From NCBI GenBank assembly GCA_030431075.1, contig JAUIJR010000007.1:1-35069 (forward strand): 35,069 nucleotides of DNA, read 5' to 3'. The translations under genes and the position numbers were made by a program. Source of the DNA: Polyangia bacterium (lineage in GTDB: Bacteria > Myxococcota_A > Polyangia > Nannocystales > Nannocystaceae). The notes below the pieces were generated by a model. The model was not told the DNA's origin. It saw nothing but the letters and a program-made list of their open reading frames with translations, and ran no database searches. The first letter of the stretch is position 1. Each line of letters starts with the position of its first letter. This document shows, in pieces, positions 33,526 to 35,069 of the stretch.

Positions 33526-33575
33526 TTCGTGGCAGCGGTGCGCTGTCAAACCGCGCAATGGCTCAAAAAAGCGCG

Positions 33576-34529
33576 TCATCCGGCCCCAAAGGCCCGCGTG
33601 AGGCCGGCGTCGAGCCATGGGTCCGCGAGCACGAAGCCCAAGTAGGCGATCGAGATCCAGCCGTTGAGATCGAAAAAGGCCTTGTCGATGCGGCTGAGAT
33701 CGTCGGGCCGCACGATGGCGTGCTCGTAGATCAAGATGGCGCCCACGAGCCCGACGCCGACGATGTGTCCCCAGCCGAGACCGGCGACCAGGTGCAAGCC
33801 GACCAGCGCGCCGACCGTCATCAGGTGCAAGCCGGCCGAGAGCCACAAAGCACCGCGCGTCCCGAAGCGTACGGGGATCGAGTGCAACTTCGCGTCACGG
33901 TCGAAGTGCTCGTCTTGCAAGCTGTAGATGATGTCGAAGCCCGCCACCCAGGTGGCGACGGCCAGCATCAAAGCGAGGGGTTGGAGCCAGCCCTCGAAGC
34001 TGTCGGTCACCGCGATCCATGCGCCGCCGGGCGCGAGGGCCAATGCGACACCCAACACGAGGTGGGCCCCCCAGCTGAAGCGCTTGACGTAGCTGTAGCC
34101 GAGCACGACCGCGATGCACAAAGGCGAGAGGCGCAATGGCCAGTCGCCGAGCATGGCAGCCGCGCCGACGAACACGAGCAAGGCCAGGAGGGTGAGCGCC
34201 CACGCCGTGCGCACCCCGATGACACCCGCCGGCAGCTCGCGCGAGGCCGTGCGCGGGTTTTGTGCGTCGATGTCTCGATCGACGATGCGGTTGAAGGCCA
34301 TCGCGGCCGTGCGCGCGCCGGTGAAGGCGAGCACCACCCACAACAAGTCGAGGGCTTCGAAGGGCGTGCCACCGCGACTCGCTTCGAAGCGCAGCGCCAA
34401 CACGAAGGCCGCCATGGCGAAGGGCAGCCCGAAGAGCGTGTGGCTAAAACGCACCATCCGGCCGAAGGCCAGGAGCTTGGCGCCGAGACCGCCGGGGGGC
34501 GCGTCGAGGCGAGGGGAGGCGTGCTCCAC
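33576..34529 (-). CDS. UbiA-family prenyltransferase (MqnP/UbiA-like)
   Basis: 317 residues from the GTG at 34529, chosen because TACCTT ends 6 nt before it and the protein then begins just ahead of the first helix. First Asp motif NRIVDRDIDAQN (80-91) followed by PRTASRELPAG. Second motif DEHFDRD (206-212) after FDIIYSLQ. About nine membrane helices fill the rest. The 'DRDIDAxNPRTxxRELPAG' wording is typical of the UbiA-like branch used in quinone synthesis (4-hydroxybenzoate prenyltransferase, or the MqnP enzyme of the futalosine menaquinone route). Which substrate is used cannot be told from sequence alone. An integral inner-membrane enzyme. Confidence 0.92.
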   Translation of the reverse strand: MEHASPRLDAPPGGLGAKLLAFGRMVRFSHTLFGLPFAMAAFVLALRFEASRGGTPFEALDLLWVVLAFTGARTAAMAFNRIVDRDIDAQNPRTASRELPAGVIGVRTAWALTLLALLVFVGAAAMLGDWPLRLSPLCIAVVLGYSYVKRFSWGAHLVLGVALALAPGGAWIAVTDSFEGWLQPLALMLAVATWVAGFDIIYSLQDEHFDRDAKLHSIPVRFGTRGALWLSAGLHLMTVGALVGLHLVAGLGWGHIVGVGLVGAILIYEHAIVRPDDLSRIDKAFFDLNGWISIAYLGFVLADPWLDAGLTRAFGAG

Positions 34530-34535
34530 GGGCGG

Positions 34536-34541
34536 AAGGTA
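34536..34541 (-). promoter_or_regulatory. Candidate -10 element, leaderless promoter
   Basis: TACCTT in the context TGCTACCTT (extended -10 pattern), 6 nt before the GTG at 34529. Confidence 0.5.
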
Positions 34542-34657
34542 GCAGCGATGTCGGCTCCGGCCCGAGGCCTCGAGGCGCTGAGGAAGGCCGGGGGGGGGCC
34601 CTTTGGACCCCGCAGAGGGCTGTTTGCGCGATAGGTGCGCGATTTCTAACTTTCGCG

Positions 34658-34663
34658 TAATAC
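34658..34663 (+). promoter_or_regulatory. Candidate -10 element for right-edge lipoprotein
   Basis: TAATAC (context GTAATACTCG), 10 nt before the ATG at 34674. A second A+T-rich patch (CTAACTTT) lies just upstream. A short or absent leader is implied. Confidence 0.35.
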
Positions 34664-34673
34664 TCGCGCCGAC

Positions 34674-35069
34674 ATGGCTCACCTTCCTCGCTCGAATCCG
34701 CGCGTCATCTCTGTATGGCTCCTCGCGTCAACTTCACTGTTCGCGTGTGGCGACCCCTGTCTGGACGACGGCCCGGCCGGTTCGGGCGAGTGCACCCGGA
34801 TCACCGCGGAGGGTGGAGAAAGTGGGGAGACGAGCGCGAGCGCCGAAGCGGGCTCGGAGGCGAGCTCCGAGGGGGCCGAGGGCGCGACGATGGAGGGGGG
34901 AACTCAGGGTGATGGAGATGGAGACGGAGATGGTGATGGCGACGGAGACGGCGATGGCGATGGCGACGGTGATGGAGACGGCGATGGAGACGGCGATGGA
35001 GACGGCGATGGAGACGGAGACGGAGACGGCGATGGCGATGGAGATGGAGACGGAGATGGAGATGGAGAT
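34674..35069 (+). CDS. Gly-Asp-repeat lipoprotein, N-terminal fragment
   Basis: 132 codons before the window ends. The signal MAHLPRSNPRVISVWLLAST ends in the lipobox LFAC (Cys 25). Then come a short Cys-containing part (GDPCLDDG and GECTR), an acidic Ser/Glu/Ala region, and at least 27 Gly-Asp pairs. The layout matches the lipoprotein at 803-2689, so the missing part probably carries a domain on the end of the stalk. The repeat frame is unbroken to the edge. Confidence 0.85.
   Translation, partial: MAHLPRSNPRVISVWLLASTSLFACGDPCLDDGPAGSGECTRITAEGGESGETSASAEAGSEASSEGAEGATMEGGTQGDGDGDGDGDGDGDGDGDGDGDGDGDGDGDGDGDGDGDGDGDGDGDGDGDGDGD
34908..35069 (+). repeat. Gly-Asp dipeptide coding tract (at least 27 units)
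   Basis: 54 consecutive codons alternate Gly (GGA, GGC, GGT) and Asp (GAC, GAT) to the right edge. As in the tract at 2210-2446, the wobble positions vary while the protein repeat is exact. Confidence 0.95.

Overview
The window is high-GC DNA with dense, mostly minus-strand coding, many Ser/Thr-kinase-type signalling proteins and many secreted lipoproteins. Two lipoproteins carry a long Gly-Asp dipeptide linker (39 repeats in one, at least 27 in the other). Together these point to a myxobacterium (Myxococcota), most likely of the Nannocystineae type (Plesiocystis/Enhygromyxa/Nannocystis-like). This placement is inferred from style; no rRNA or marker gene is present. I found no tRNA, rRNA, CRISPR array, transposase or integrase.

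Layout. 1-6587 (minus strand): the start of a lipoprotein, a SnoaL-like protein, a large Gly-Asp-repeat lipoprotein, and a tightly packed operon of two paralogous His-rich/EF-hand lipoproteins followed by a TonB-dependent receptor, probably for a metal or metal complex. 6726-9600: a SUKH-like protein, a four-helix membrane protein and an AlkA-type DNA glycosylase. The membrane-protein gene lies exactly between two 91-bp direct repeats derived from the 3' end of the glycosylase gene, so it looks like a small insertion. 9638-18159 (minus): a lipoprotein, a giant kinase/pseudo-cyclase/AAA/TPR protein, and an operon of FHA protein, Ser/Thr kinase and lectin-fold lipoprotein.

18160-27532 is the most interesting part. 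From a 130-bp divergent promoter with mirror-image 14-bp arms, the FHA-kinase operon runs left. To the right runs a tight operon of two unrecognised proteins, a MoxR/RavA-type AAA+ ATPase, a von Willebrand A protein and a helical/HEAT-repeat protein, followed by a membrane hybrid histidine kinase. The MoxR-vWA core with extra partners resembles the MoxR-vWA-beta-propeller 'ternary' conflict systems predicted for multicellular bacteria. The coupling to a phospho-Thr kinase/FHA pair may be new.

27517-35069: an outer-membrane barrel protein, a small basic protein with a perfect ribosome-binding site and a structured leader, a strong intrinsic terminator touching the next gene, a small lipoprotein, the reverse transsulfuration pair (cystathionine gamma-lyase and beta-synthase), another outer-membrane protein with a UbiA-family prenyltransferase, and a second Gly-Asp lipoprotein running off the edge.

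A recurring sequence feature is a -10-like TANNNT hexamer ending 6-8 nt before the start codon at eight genes. This suggests that leaderless (or nearly leaderless) transcription is common here, while operon-internal and some other genes use Shine-Dalgarno sites or 4-bp start/stop overlaps.
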